DNA from: Pseudomonas sp.
GTDB lineage: Bacteria; Pseudomonadota; Gammaproteobacteria; Pseudomonadales; Pseudomonadaceae
Direction: 5' to 3'
Assembly: GCF_030698175.1 (NCBI RefSeq)
Contig: NZ_JAUYNT010000021.1
Span: 62,001-126,000, forward strand
DNA: 64,000 nt
Shown here: positions 1 through 8,551 of the stretch, in pieces
How positions within the stretch are numbered: position 1 is the first letter of the stretch
How the letters are laid out: each line of letters opens with the position of its first letter
The notes under the pieces: generated by a model
Seen by the model: only the letters and a program-made list of their open reading frames with translations
The model's database searches: none
Told to the model about the DNA's origin: nothing
Position numbers and translations under genes: made by a program

Positions 1-2
1 CC

Positions 3-371
3 TTCTCACCCCGTGAGTTGGTTGCGCGCTTAAAAGCCGTGCTGCGCCGTGCCGGCGTCAGCGACAACGAAACCCCAATCGAAATCGGCGGCCTGCTGCT
101 CGACCCGATCAGCCATCGCGTCACCATCGACGGCAAGCCCGCCGAGATCGGCCCGACCGAATACCGCCTGCTGCAATTTTTTATGACCCACCAAGAACGC
201 GCCTACACCCGTGGCCAGCTGCTCGATCAGGTCTGGGGCGGCAACGTCTATGTTGAGGAACGCACCGTCGACGTACACATCCGCCGGCTGCGCAAAGCCC
301 TCGGCGAGGTGTACGAAAACCTGGTGCAAACCGTGCGCGGCACCGGCTATAGATTCTCGACAAAAAGCTAA
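3..371 (+). CDS. phoB: Phosphate response regulator PhoB, C-terminal part
   Basis: The reading frame is open from the window edge, so the receiver domain lies outside. What is visible is the OmpR/PhoB winged-helix DNA-binding domain: the linker [16 protein letters not shown], then the strand and helix segments ending in [13 protein letters not shown] and VRGTGYRFS, which are characteristic of PhoB. PhoB binds Pho boxes and activates phosphate-starvation genes, including the pst genes further along this window. The sensor gene phoR follows 138 bases downstream on the same strand. The identification is firm because of the domain and the phoR and pst neighbourhood. Confidence 0.95.
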   Translation, partial: FSPRELVARLKAVLRRAGVSDNETPIEIGGLLLDPISHRVTIDGKPAEIGPTEYRLLQFFMTHQERAYTRGQLLDQVWGGNVYVEERTVDVHIRRLRKALGEVYENLVQTVRGTGYRFSTKS

Positions 372-509
372 CGACTCGCTCAAGATTGTCACCTGCACCA
401 GCCTGTTGGTTTAACCACAGGCTCGGCACAAAACCCGCAAGCAGTCATAATCAGTGTCTAATCTGCGTTCTATTCGTATCAGTACGCCTGCCATGGACAT
501 CCCCAACAC

Positions 510-1811
510 GTGAATTACAACTGGCGCGGCGCTGTTATTCGCCGTCTGTTATTGCTCGTCAGCGTCTGCCTGCTGATCGGTTTCCTCAGCGGCTACTACG
601 CCTGGGCGCTGGTGCTCGGCCTGAGCCTGTACCTGGGCTGGAACCTCAATCAACTGCAACGCCTGCACGCCTGGCTCAAGCAACATCAGGCCGATGAATC
701 ACCGCCGGATGGTTACGGTCTGTGGGGCGAAATCTTCGACAATATCTACCATCTGCAACGCCGCGACCAACGGGCCCGTGGCCGTTTGCAGGCGGTAATT
801 GATCGCTTTCAGGAATCTACCGCGGCACTTAAAGACGCGGTGATCATGCTCGACCGCGACGGTAACTTGGAGTGGTGGAACCTCGCGGCGGAAACCCTGC
901 TGGGCCTGAAAAGCCCGCAAGACAGCGGCCAGTCGATTGGCAATCTGGTGCGCCATCCGCGCTTTAAAGAGTATTTCGAGCAAGGCAAATACAACGAACC
1001 GCTGGAGCTGCCGTCGCCGATCAATGATCGCCTGCGGGTGAATTTTCAGATCACCCGCTATGGCAACGACGACCACCTGATGCTGGTGCGCGACGTCACC
1101 CGCGTGCATCAGCTGGAGCAGATGCGTAAAGACTTTATCGCCAACGTCTCCCACGAACTGCGCACGCCGCTGACGGTGATTGCCGGCTATCTGGAAACCC
1201 TGCTCGATAACGTCGAGGAAGTGAATCCGCGCTGGCGCCGTGCCCTGCAACAGATGCAACAGCAAGACCGGCGCATGCAGACACTGCTTAACGACCTGCT
1301 GATGCTGGCCAAACTGGAAGCCACCGATTACCCGGCCGACAACCAGCCGGTCTCGGTAGATTTACTCTTGCTGTCGATCCAAGCCGATGCCCAGGCCCTG
1401 TCCAGCACCCGCCAGCACCGCATCAGCCTGGACGCCGATGCCACGCTGCAGCTCAAAGGCAGCGAGGCCGAGTTGCGCAGCGCCTTTTCTAACCTGGTGT
1501 TTAACGCGGTCAAGTACACCCCCGACGAGGGCAGTATTCAGATCCGCTGGTGGAGCGACGCCGCCGGTGCGCACCTGAGCGTGCAAGACAGCGGGCTGGG
1601 CATTGAAGCCAAGCATCTGCCGCGCCTGACCGAGCGCTTCTATCGGGTTGACTCCAGCCGCAACGCCAGCACCGGCGGCACCGGCCTGGGGCTGGCAATC
1701 GTCAAACACGTACTGATGCGCCACCGCGCCCGCCTGGAAATCAGCAGCGTAGTCGGCAAAGGCAGCACCTTTACCTGCCACTTCGCCCCCCAGCAAATCG
1801 TCAGCCGCTGA
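510..1811 (+). CDS. phoR: Phosphate regulon sensor histidine kinase PhoR
   Basis: This 433-residue membrane kinase phosphorylates PhoB when phosphate is scarce. Two hydrophobic stretches occupy residues 12-45, followed by a short charged linker and a PAS domain at about 95-200. The HisKA motif SHELRTPL has the phosphoacceptor at H215. The C-terminal ATPase domain shows the N box (NLVFNAVKYTP), a G1-type DSGLGI and a G2-type GGTGLGL. The start is GTG, giving MNYNWRGAVIRRLLLL, the usual PhoR N-terminus. The ATG at 492 lies in another frame. Length and architecture are normal for Pseudomonas PhoR. Confidence 0.96.
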   Translation: MNYNWRGAVIRRLLLLVSVCLLIGFLSGYYAWALVLGLSLYLGWNLNQLQRLHAWLKQHQADESPPDGYGLWGEIFDNIYHLQRRDQRARGRLQAVIDRFQESTAALKDAVIMLDRDGNLEWWNLAAETLLGLKSPQDSGQSIGNLVRHPRFKEYFEQGKYNEPLELPSPINDRLRVNFQITRYGNDDHLMLVRDVTRVHQLEQMRKDFIANVSHELRTPLTVIAGYLETLLDNVEEVNPRWRRALQQMQQQDRRMQTLLNDLLMLAKLEATDYPADNQPVSVDLLLLSIQADAQALSSTRQHRISLDADATLQLKGSEAELRSAFSNLVFNAVKYTPDEGSIQIRWWSDAAGAHLSVQDSGLGIEAKHLPRLTERFYRVDSSRNASTGGTGLGLAIVKHVLMRHRARLEISSVVGKGSTFTCHFAPQQIVSR

Positions 1812-1900
1812 GCACCGCGCCCCCTCAGTGCTGGGCAATTAGCGCCTCAACGGCTAGGCTAGTCATCTGGCCGCCAGCGCTGTGCCGCCCTCACTTGCCT

Positions 1901-2003
1901 GGAACTATCGAACCACCGCTATAAATGGCAGCCTTCCCCGAAGGTCTTCCCTACACTCTATAACCCGGAACTATCGAATCACCTTTATGGACCCTTCCCC
2001 GAG
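1901..2003 (+). repeat. Imperfect direct repeat across the start of the CNNM gene
   Basis: GGAACTATCGAA occurs at 1901 and again at 1967, 66 bases apart. Each copy is followed by a CACC segment, an ATG context and CCTTCCCCGA, so about 40 bases are related. The second copy contains the start codon of the CNNM gene. It looks like a local duplication of the translation-start region. The first copy keeps an ATG (1925), but in a different frame from the real gene. Confidence 0.6.
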
Positions 2004-3327
2004 TTACACCGCCATCTCCTACTTCGCCGACTTTGGTCTTATCTTTTTCGCCTTGCTGCTGGTCTTGCTTAACGGCTTTTTTGTTGCCGCCGAGTTCGCC
2101 ATGGTCAAGCTGCGCGCCACCAAAGTCGAAGCCATTGCCCAGGCCAATGGCTGGCGCGGACACATTCTGCGCACCGTGCACAGCCAGTTAGACGCCTACC
2201 TGTCGGCCTGCCAATTGGGCATCACCCTCGCCTCCTTGGGGCTCGGCTGGGTCGGCGAGCCGGCCTTCGCCCACTTGCTGACGCCGCTGCTGGAATACGC
2301 CGGTATCGACTCGCCGGCCCTGGTGCATGGCATCGCCTTCTTCTGCGCCTTCTTCATCATTTCCTATCTGCACATAGTCGTCGGCGAGCTGGCGCCTAAG
2401 TCCTGGGCGATCCGCCAGCCCGAGCTGCTGTCGCTATGGACGGCCGCGCCGCTGTACCTGTTCTACTGGGCCATGTACCCGGCGATTTACCTGCTTAACG
2501 CCAGCGCCAACAGCATTTTGCGCATCGCCGGCCAAGGCGAGCCCGGCCCGCACCACGACCACCACTACAGCCGCGACGAACTCAAACTGATTTTGCACTC
2601 CAGCCGCGCCCAAGACCCCAGCGACCAAGGCATGCGCGTACTGGCGTCGGCGGTGGAGCTGGGCGAACTGGAAGTGGTCGACTGGGCCAACTCCCGTGAA
2701 GACCTGGTCATCCTCGACCACGATGCTTCGCTGAGTGAAATCCTTACCCTGATCCGCCGCTACAAATACAGCCGCTACCCGGTGCACGACGCCAGCAAAG
2801 ACGAGTTCATCGGCCTGCTGCACATCAAAGACCTGTTGCTGGCCCTGGCCGCGCTGGAAAGCATGCCGGAGACCTTCAACCTCAGCGAACTGCTGCGTCC
2901 GCTGGAGCGCGTCTCCAAACACCTGCCGCTGAGTCAGTTGCTGGAGCGCTTTCGCCAGGGCGCCGTGCACTTCGCGTTGGTCGAAGAAGCCGACGGCAAG
3001 GTGATTGGCTACCTGACCATGGAAGACGTGCTGGAAGTCTTGGTCGGCGATATTCAGGACGAACACCGCAAGACCGAACGCGGCATCCTCACCTACCAGC
3101 CGGGCAAACTGCTGGTACGCGGCGACACCCCGCTGTTCAAGATCGAACGTCTGCTCGGCGTCGACCTCGATCACCTGGAGGCCGAAACCCTCGCCGGGCT
3201 GATCTACGAAAGCCTCAAGCGCATGCCCGATGAGGAAGAAGTGCTGGAAGTCGAAGGCCTGCGCATCGTCATCAAAAAAATGCGCGGCCCGAAGATAGTG
3301 CTGGCCAAGGTGCTTAAGCTGGATTGA
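1987..3327 (+). CDS. CNNM/CBS-domain membrane protein, CorC/HlyC (hemolysin) family
   Basis: This is a 446-residue inner-membrane protein of the UPF0053 family, whose members are linked to magnesium or other cation efflux. An N-terminal CNNM domain has about four hydrophobic segments (residues 15-35, 60-90, 105-150), including the conserved LNGFFVAAEFAMVKLR. A CBS pair follows at about 215-340 (SRYPVHDASKDEFIGLLHIKD, then VIGYLTMEDVLEVLVGDI). A CorC_HlyC domain ends the protein. A longer frame opens at 1882, but ATG 1987 gives the usual family N-terminus. In Pseudomonas such a gene commonly sits beside phoR. Its substrate cannot be told from sequence. Confidence 0.9.
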   Translation: MDPSPSYTAISYFADFGLIFFALLLVLLNGFFVAAEFAMVKLRATKVEAIAQANGWRGHILRTVHSQLDAYLSACQLGITLASLGLGWVGEPAFAHLLTPLLEYAGIDSPALVHGIAFFCAFFIISYLHIVVGELAPKSWAIRQPELLSLWTAAPLYLFYWAMYPAIYLLNASANSILRIAGQGEPGPHHDHHYSRDELKLILHSSRAQDPSDQGMRVLASAVELGELEVVDWANSREDLVILDHDASLSEILTLIRRYKYSRYPVHDASKDEFIGLLHIKDLLLALAALESMPETFNLSELLRPLERVSKHLPLSQLLERFRQGAVHFALVEEADGKVIGYLTMEDVLEVLVGDIQDEHRKTERGILTYQPGKLLVRGDTPLFKIERLLGVDLDHLEAETLAGLIYESLKRMPDEEEVLEVEGLRIVIKKMRGPKIVLAKVLKLD

Positions 3328-3649
3328 GCCGAGCCGCCGCATCGGGCTCGCCGCTCTGTTGCAGAAACAGCGCGAACAGCTCGGCATGGGTGGCGCCCCC
3401 CAGCGGGTGATACAGATTGCGCCGGAGCACCTTGACCGTCTCCGGCCAGCGGCCCAACCGTTGCGCACTCACTTTGCGCCCCCCCTGCAGAGTCAGCCAC
3501 ACCGTTGCACTCTCGCGCTCAGGCCGGCGCACGGCTACCGGCCCCATCAACAACGCGCCAACAAGCTTGCCCTCGGCCCTGCGCCAAGACGGCCAGTTGT
3601 CCTCGTGGATACGCTCAGCACCCTCAAATTGTCCATTTACCCTCCTCAT
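3314..3649 (-). CDS. Hypothetical protein, 111 residues
   Basis: I do not recognise this small basic protein. Its codons have GC-rich third positions like its neighbours, and it fills the gap between the CNNM gene and the amidohydrolase gene, with a convergent 14-base overlap with the CNNM stop. There is no signal peptide or membrane segment. The start is uncertain: ATGAGGAGG opens this frame, but the AGGAGG itself is a perfect ribosome-binding site for an ATG a few bases later in another frame, which stops after 22 codons. A frameshift or a non-coding stretch is therefore possible. Confidence 0.4.
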   Translation of the reverse strand: MRRVNGQFEGAERIHEDNWPSWRRAEGKLVGALLMGPVAVRRPERESATVWLTLQGGRKVSAQRLGRWPETVKVLRRNLYHPLGGATHAELFALFLQQSGEPDAAARLNPA

Positions 3650-3757
3650 TTGTAGAGGTCCCCGAAGCGGCTGCGCCGGCTATGGTGGGTCGGCATATCC
3701 AGCGGCTGCACATCGGTAGTGCGACTGCGCGACGGACCTTCCAACTGAGGTGAGCAA

Positions 3758-5611
3758 TTGAAACTATCCAAATTTTTTATCGCGGTTACCGCGACCACTA
3801 CGCTGTCGGCCATTGGCCTGGTGGGCTGTCAGACAACCAGTGCGCCGGCGGCCGATATGGTGATGCGCAACGGTTACGTTTATACCGTCGATGGGAAAAA
3901 CTCGGTGCAGCAGGCAATCGCGGTGACCGGCGGCAAGATCGTTTATGTCGGCAGCGATGAGGGCGCCAAGGCCTATGTCGGTGAGCAGACCAAGCTGGTG
4001 GACCTAGCCGGGCGCATGCTGATGCCAGGCTTTGTCGATGCCCATATGCACCCCGGCGACGGCGGCCGCGCTTTGCAGTTGTGCAACCTGAATTATGAAA
4101 AAATGACCCGGGCGAAACTCCAGAGCTCGATTCAGGCGTGCCTGGATGCCAGCAAAGATAAAGAACCGAATGCCTGGCTGGAGGTCGGCAGTTGGGACCG
4201 GATTGGTATGGCCAGCCTTGACGCCGACCCGGATAAATCGATTCTCGATGCGCTGAACACCAAGCGGCCGATTCAGGTGCGCTCCACCGATTTCCATACC
4301 GTGCTGACCAACTCGCGCGGCCTGCAAGTGGCGGGCATCAGCAAAGCCACAGCGGATCCGGTCGGCGGTAAATTTGCCCGCGATAGCGCCGGTAACCCGA
4401 CCGGTATTGCTGAAGACAGTGCCGCTGAAGCCATTGCCACTGTGGTGCCCCCCGTGACGGATGCGGAAAAGCTCACGCAGACTCGCCTGGCCCTGGATGC
4501 TATGCGCCAGCAAGGCATCACCAGTTTCTTTGATGCGCTGTCCAGCCCGGAAAATGGCAAGGCTTTTACCAGTTTGCAGCAGTCTGGCGAGCTGACCGCG
4601 CGGCCCCTATTGTCAATCAAACTCGACCCGGCCGAGGCCGCCAAAGACCCGGTCAAGACCGTTGCCGCTGCGCGCGCGCTGGCCAATACCTATGACCAGG
4701 GTGAGCTGAAGGTGGCGCCCGGCGTGAGCATGCGCCACGTCAAACTGTTTATGGATGGCATCATCAACGCCCCAGCGGACACCGGTGCCTTGCTTACGCC
4801 CTATCTGAAAAATGCCGGCAGCGAGGCTGCGCCGAAATGGCTGCCTGGCAGCAACCTGGGTGAGTTGTACTTCCCGGCCAAGGTGCTCGACCCACTGCTG
4901 GTGGAGGTGGTGAAAGCCGGCTTCGATCCGCACCTGCATGCCACCGGTGAACGCGCGGTACGTGAGTCACTGGATGGCATCGAATACGCTCGCAAGCAGC
5001 TGCCGGGTAATGCCTTCCGCCCAGCCATCGCCCATGCGGAAACCGTGGCCACGGCAGACTATGCGCGCTTCAAGCAGCTGGATACCACCGCCACCATGTC
5101 CCATCAGTGGGCTCAGCAAGCGCCCTTCTCGGTGGATGGCACCAATAATGAACTCGGCCCTGACCGGTTCGCGCGCATGGAGCCGTCCGGCAGCATTACC
5201 AATGCCGGTGGCCGGGTAGCTTACGGCAGCGATTGGCCGGTTGACCCACTGGATGAAATGCTCGCGCTGAAGATTGGCGTCACCCGCTCCGGCGACCCAA
5301 CCAACCCGCACAGCTATGGCCCTGACTTGGCCGGCAAGATCAACAGCGACCCAGGCATGTCGCGTGCAGCGGTGTTGCGCTCCATCACCATGAACTCTGC
5401 CGAGCAACTGCGTCTGGATGCTCAGCTGGGTTCGATCGAGGTGAACAAAATCGCCGACCTGATCGTCCTGAACAAAAACTTCATGACGGTTCCAGAAGAC
5501 GAGCTGGCGCGTAACCAAGTGCTGATGACCGTGGTTGGCGGCCAGGTGGTATTTGCCAAAGATCAGTTCAGCAACCTTGCCCCGGCACCGCTGGCCACAG
5601 CAGCCAAGTAA
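3758..5611 (+). CDS. Amidohydrolase family lipoprotein (YtcJ/AepA-like)
   Basis: This is a 617-residue metal-dependent hydrolase of the amidohydrolase-3 type. Start TTG 3758 is preceded by GAGGTGAG at good spacing. A lipoprotein signal ends in LVGC with the lipidated cysteine at 24, so the enzyme is probably periplasmic and membrane-anchored. Metal ligands are visible: H96 and H98 (DAHMHPGD), K329 (HVKLFMDG), H392/H394 (HLHATGERA), H426 (AIAHAE) and D492 (YGSDWPVDP). The substrate is unknown; relatives hydrolyse amides, carbamates or cyclic ureides. An OprD-type porin gene follows by 223 bases, suggesting uptake and periplasmic hydrolysis of one compound. Confidence 0.85.
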   Translation: MKLSKFFIAVTATTTLSAIGLVGCQTTSAPAADMVMRNGYVYTVDGKNSVQQAIAVTGGKIVYVGSDEGAKAYVGEQTKLVDLAGRMLMPGFVDAHMHPGDGGRALQLCNLNYEKMTRAKLQSSIQACLDASKDKEPNAWLEVGSWDRIGMASLDADPDKSILDALNTKRPIQVRSTDFHTVLTNSRGLQVAGISKATADPVGGKFARDSAGNPTGIAEDSAAEAIATVVPPVTDAEKLTQTRLALDAMRQQGITSFFDALSSPENGKAFTSLQQSGELTARPLLSIKLDPAEAAKDPVKTVAAARALANTYDQGELKVAPGVSMRHVKLFMDGIINAPADTGALLTPYLKNAGSEAAPKWLPGSNLGELYFPAKVLDPLLVEVVKAGFDPHLHATGERAVRESLDGIEYARKQLPGNAFRPAIAHAETVATADYARFKQLDTTATMSHQWAQQAPFSVDGTNNELGPDRFARMEPSGSITNAGGRVAYGSDWPVDPLDEMLALKIGVTRSGDPTNPHSYGPDLAGKINSDPGMSRAAVLRSITMNSAEQLRLDAQLGSIEVNKIADLIVLNKNFMTVPEDELARNQVLMTVVGGQVVFAKDQFSNLAPAPLATAAK

Positions 5612-5725
5612 CCGTGCACCACGCCGCCTGGGTAGCAGTGGCTCCCAGACGGCACAACCGCCGGCCGGAGCGTGCTGGCTTCTACCCGCGCGGCAAGCGC
5701 GATCAAACCCAGCCAAATAGGTGAT

Positions 5726-5765
5726 GGCGAACGCCACATGTTCGCCGTCCGGGCAAAGCCGGGGG
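5726..5765 (+). other. Structured leader upstream of the porin gene
   Basis: Two small hairpins lie 70-110 bases before the porin start: GGCGAAC/GTTCGCC (5726-5746), and CCGG/CCGG closing a GCAAAG loop just after. I compared it by eye with cyclic-di-GMP and guanidine riboswitch cores and did not find a match, so no riboswitch is claimed. It could be a terminator or attenuator for the amidohydrolase-porin pair. Confidence 0.3.
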
Positions 5766-5834
5766 CCACGTCAATGAGCTGTACACACTCCAAAAGCTGG
5801 AAAAATAACTATAAAATTCAAAGGGGTAAGCATC

Positions 5835-7313
5835 ATGAAAGTAAACAAATGGAGCATTCTGGCCTTGGCCATCACGGCCGCAACAAGCCAGTTGGCTTAT
5901 GCCGCAGAAGTGGCTAATGACGACTCCAAAGACATCGGTCCTGAGCTGCTTGCACAAGGCATGAGCGGCTCCAGTCAGGCCCAAGCCGGTGGTTTTATTG
6001 AAGACAGCGACCTGACCTTGCTGAGCCGCAACATGGCCTTCTACAAGAACTTCAGAAACACCGACCCGCAAAGCCAGAACTATCGCAATGAGTGGGCGCA
6101 GGCGGAAATGCTCACCTACACCTCGGGTTATACCCAAGGCACGGTTGGCTTTGGCGTCGACGCCTTTGCCAATGGCGCAGCGCGTCTTAATAGCGGCGGC
6201 GGCACCGGTGGCAGCACCCTCCTGCCAACCAATGGCAGCCACTGCGCCGAAGATGCCTTGGGTCAAACGGTCAGCTGCCAAGGCCAAGACGCCTACGGCA
6301 TGGTCGGCGGCGCGGTGAAAATGCGCATTTCCGAGACGGTGTTGAAAGCCGGCGATCTGAATCCGCAGAGCCCGGTGTTTAGCACCTGGGACGGCTACTT
6401 GATGCCCGCACACACCAACGGCCTGATGTTCAGCAGCAATGAGATCAAGGATCTGGCGCTGCAGGGTGGTCACTTTACCTCGGGCAACAGCGAAAACAGC
6501 ACCAACCGCAGCGGTAACCTGGGTACCACCTACGGCTATACCCGGGTTGATCGCGCCGACTATATCGGTGGCGACTACACGTTCAGTGAAAATTTGTCGG
6601 GTGGCCTGCACGCGGCCAATTTTGAAGATGTGTGGCACCAGTACTACGCCGACCTGTACCACCACTGGACGCTAGGCGAAGACACCTCACTGCTGACCAG
6701 CATCAACTACTACAAGACCGATGACGCAGGCGATTCGCGCGCTGGCGAGATCAACAACGACTCATTCAGCGGGGCGCTGGCGCTGACCACCGGGGCGCAC
6801 ACCTTCACCTTTGCCCATCAGCGGATTAACGGCGACACGCCATTCGACTACCTGGGCATCAGCGGCTTCAGTGGCGCGGATAACGCGGCTAACGGTGCCA
6901 ACCCGTTGAGCGCCTACAACGGTGGCGGCTCGATCTGGCTGGCCAACTCCTCGCAATGGTGTGACTTCAACGCGCCGGGGGAGAAATCCTACAAGCTGCA
7001 ATATGACCTGGATGCCAGCAGTTTTGGGGTTCCGGGCCTGAGCTTTATGACCCGTTATGTCACCGGTAAAGATGGCGATGGCACTGGCGCCGACGCGACG
7101 GGCGCCTATGGCTGGGAAAACGCGGTGCAAAACGGCGACGAGTGGGAACGCGATATTCAAGTGGCTTACGTCGTGCAGGACGGTACCGCCAAGGGGCTGT
7201 CGTTCAAGCTGCGCCAAGCCACCTATCGCGGTAACAGCGACGCCAACGTCAACGCCGGTGCTGACAACGAAGAAGTGCGTTTAATCACCGAATACCCGCT
7301 GGATATTCTGTAG
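5835..7313 (+). CDS. OprD-family outer-membrane porin
   Basis: This is a 492-residue outer-membrane channel of the Pseudomonas OprD/Opd family, which takes up amino acids, peptides or aromatic acids. A signal peptide (MKVNKWSILALAITAATSQLAYA) is followed by an N-terminal segment and then the family's landmarks: FIEDSDLTLLSRNMAFYKNFR near residue 54, the EWAQAEMLTYTSGYTQGTVGFGVDA strand pair, GGAVKMRISETVLKAGDL, and the ending VRLITEYPLDIL. It is longer than typical OprD (about 420-450 residues), partly from a Gly/Ser-rich loop near 117-150 that holds two cysteines. It probably works with the upstream amidohydrolase. The specificity class is not assigned. Confidence 0.9.
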   Translation: MKVNKWSILALAITAATSQLAYAAEVANDDSKDIGPELLAQGMSGSSQAQAGGFIEDSDLTLLSRNMAFYKNFRNTDPQSQNYRNEWAQAEMLTYTSGYTQGTVGFGVDAFANGAARLNSGGGTGGSTLLPTNGSHCAEDALGQTVSCQGQDAYGMVGGAVKMRISETVLKAGDLNPQSPVFSTWDGYLMPAHTNGLMFSSNEIKDLALQGGHFTSGNSENSTNRSGNLGTTYGYTRVDRADYIGGDYTFSENLSGGLHAANFEDVWHQYYADLYHHWTLGEDTSLLTSINYYKTDDAGDSRAGEINNDSFSGALALTTGAHTFTFAHQRINGDTPFDYLGISGFSGADNAANGANPLSAYNGGGSIWLANSSQWCDFNAPGEKSYKLQYDLDASSFGVPGLSFMTRYVTGKDGDGTGADATGAYGWENAVQNGDEWERDIQVAYVVQDGTAKGLSFKLRQATYRGNSDANVNAGADNEEVRLITEYPLDIL

Positions 7314-7322
7314 TTCAGCGCG

Positions 7323-7356
7323 GCGTAACCCATCGAGAGTGTCCGATGGGTTACGC
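7323..7356 (+). terminator. Perfect hairpin after the porin gene
   Basis: GCGTAACCCATCG and its exact complement CGATGGGTTACGC enclose an 8-base loop 10 bases after the porin stop. There is no T tract, so it may act as a factor-dependent terminator or RNA stabiliser. The AACCCATC core matches the intergenic palindromes seen elsewhere in this window. Confidence 0.55.
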
Positions 7357-7483
7357 GACCCCATAGGTCCAAGTGGCGATGCCGGCCGGTAGCGTCGAAT
7401 AAGGCTGATCGAAAGGGTAGGTCCGCTGGCATTTACCCTTTCGCAATTTCAGCTCAGCGTTTAGCCACTTAGCACCAAGGGCG

Positions 7484-8380
7484 CTACTTACCTACCCGGG
7501 CAAAATTCGGCAGGCTGCCAACCGGCTGATTGAACTCGTAGGGGATCGACTCCAGCGCCAGGCCGACGTTGCGCTGCACCACGAAGTGCAGGTGCGCGCC
7601 GGTGCTGTTGCCGGTGTTGCCGGAGCGGGCAATGGCGCTGCCGACTTCGACCCGCTGCCCGGCTTGGGCGGTGACCGAGCCGCGCATCAGGTGCAGGTAG
7701 ACGCCCATGGTGCCGTCGTCATGCAGGATGCGCACGAAGTTGCCGGAGGGGTTGTTGCCGCGCCCGCTCTGGTTGTTCTCAATGCTCACCACCATGCCCG
7801 CGCGCGCCGAGAGTATCGGCGTGCCTTCTGGCATGGCAATGTCCATGGCGTAACGGCCCTTAGGGGTGAAGTGGCTGTAACGGCCATTGGCGCCCTGGGT
7901 CAACCGGAACGGCCCGCCACTCCAGGGCAGCGGGTAGTGGTAGAGCGCTGGCAGCAAGCGCGGGTCACCCAGGGCGGTGCGCAACTTGGCTTTGTAGTGC
8001 ATGGGTTTGCCGGGATCCAGCGGTGCCAGGGTGACTAGGCGGATTTTGCTGCGCGGCGGCAGCACCCAGCGAATCGGTTTGTCCGGCACGCCGCCGGCGT
8101 TGTCCAGACGGTCCAGGCGCAGTTCGATTTCCACCGGGGCATACAGGTCGTTATTCACCAGCAGGGTTTCGCCAGCGTCGTGCTTTTGGGTTTCGAGCTT
8201 TACCTGCTGGTCGATGTGCTCAACCATGCGGTCGCGAAACACGAACACTTGGGCACCAGGCGCGGCCCTGTCGGTGTAGGTCACCACGCCAGAGGCATCG
8301 GTGTATTTGTAGATGGTCAGGGCCGACACCGGCAAGGTGGCGACCAACAGACCGGCAAGCACAAGCAAACGCCCAAACAT
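7484..8380 (-). CDS. M23 family peptidoglycan endopeptidase with DUF4124
   Basis: This 298-residue exported protein is probably a murein endopeptidase or an amidase activator in the periplasm. After the signal peptide (about residues 1-20) comes a DUF4124-like segment (IYKYTDASGVVTYTDR). A middle beta-domain precedes the LytM/M23 domain at about 160-285. Zinc-ligand candidates are H170 and D180 (YSHFTPKGRYAMDIAMP) and the HLH motif H263/H265. In other Pseudomonas a gene of this kind sits between the CNNM gene and the response regulator before phoU, so the position is ancestral. The adjacent amidohydrolase and porin genes are the extra pair. Confidence 0.88.
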   Translation of the reverse strand: MFGRLLVLAGLLVATLPVSALTIYKYTDASGVVTYTDRAAPGAQVFVFRDRMVEHIDQQVKLETQKHDAGETLLVNNDLYAPVEIELRLDRLDNAGGVPDKPIRWVLPPRSKIRLVTLAPLDPGKPMHYKAKLRTALGDPRLLPALYHYPLPWSGGPFRLTQGANGRYSHFTPKGRYAMDIAMPEGTPILSARAGMVVSIENNQSGRGNNPSGNFVRILHDDGTMGVYLHLMRGSVTAQAGQRVEVGSAIARSGNTGNSTGAHLHFVVQRNVGLALESIPYEFNQPVGSLPNFARVGK

Positions 8381-8551
8381 AACTGCACGCTGTTTTTTAG
8401 ATGACTAAGAACGGCAAGATTAGCAGCCCCGCTCACGCTGCGCGAGGCAGCTGCGGCGGGCCTGTGACCTAATGCCGATCAAGGCATACCAGCGAACCAA
8501 CAGCCGTTATCGCGTGAACGGGTTTCCAGCTCTTTGTAGGAGCGCTGATTA

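Noticed and set aside
2434..3468. 344-codon open frame antisense to the CNNM gene
   Set aside because: The opposite strand encodes an unmistakable CNNM/CBS protein; the antisense product has shadow-type composition.
5700..5800. Cyclic-di-GMP riboswitch before the porin gene
   Set aside because: GGGCAAAGCC recalls part of the motif, but the conserved GACGCAAAGCC loop and tetraloop receptor are not there.
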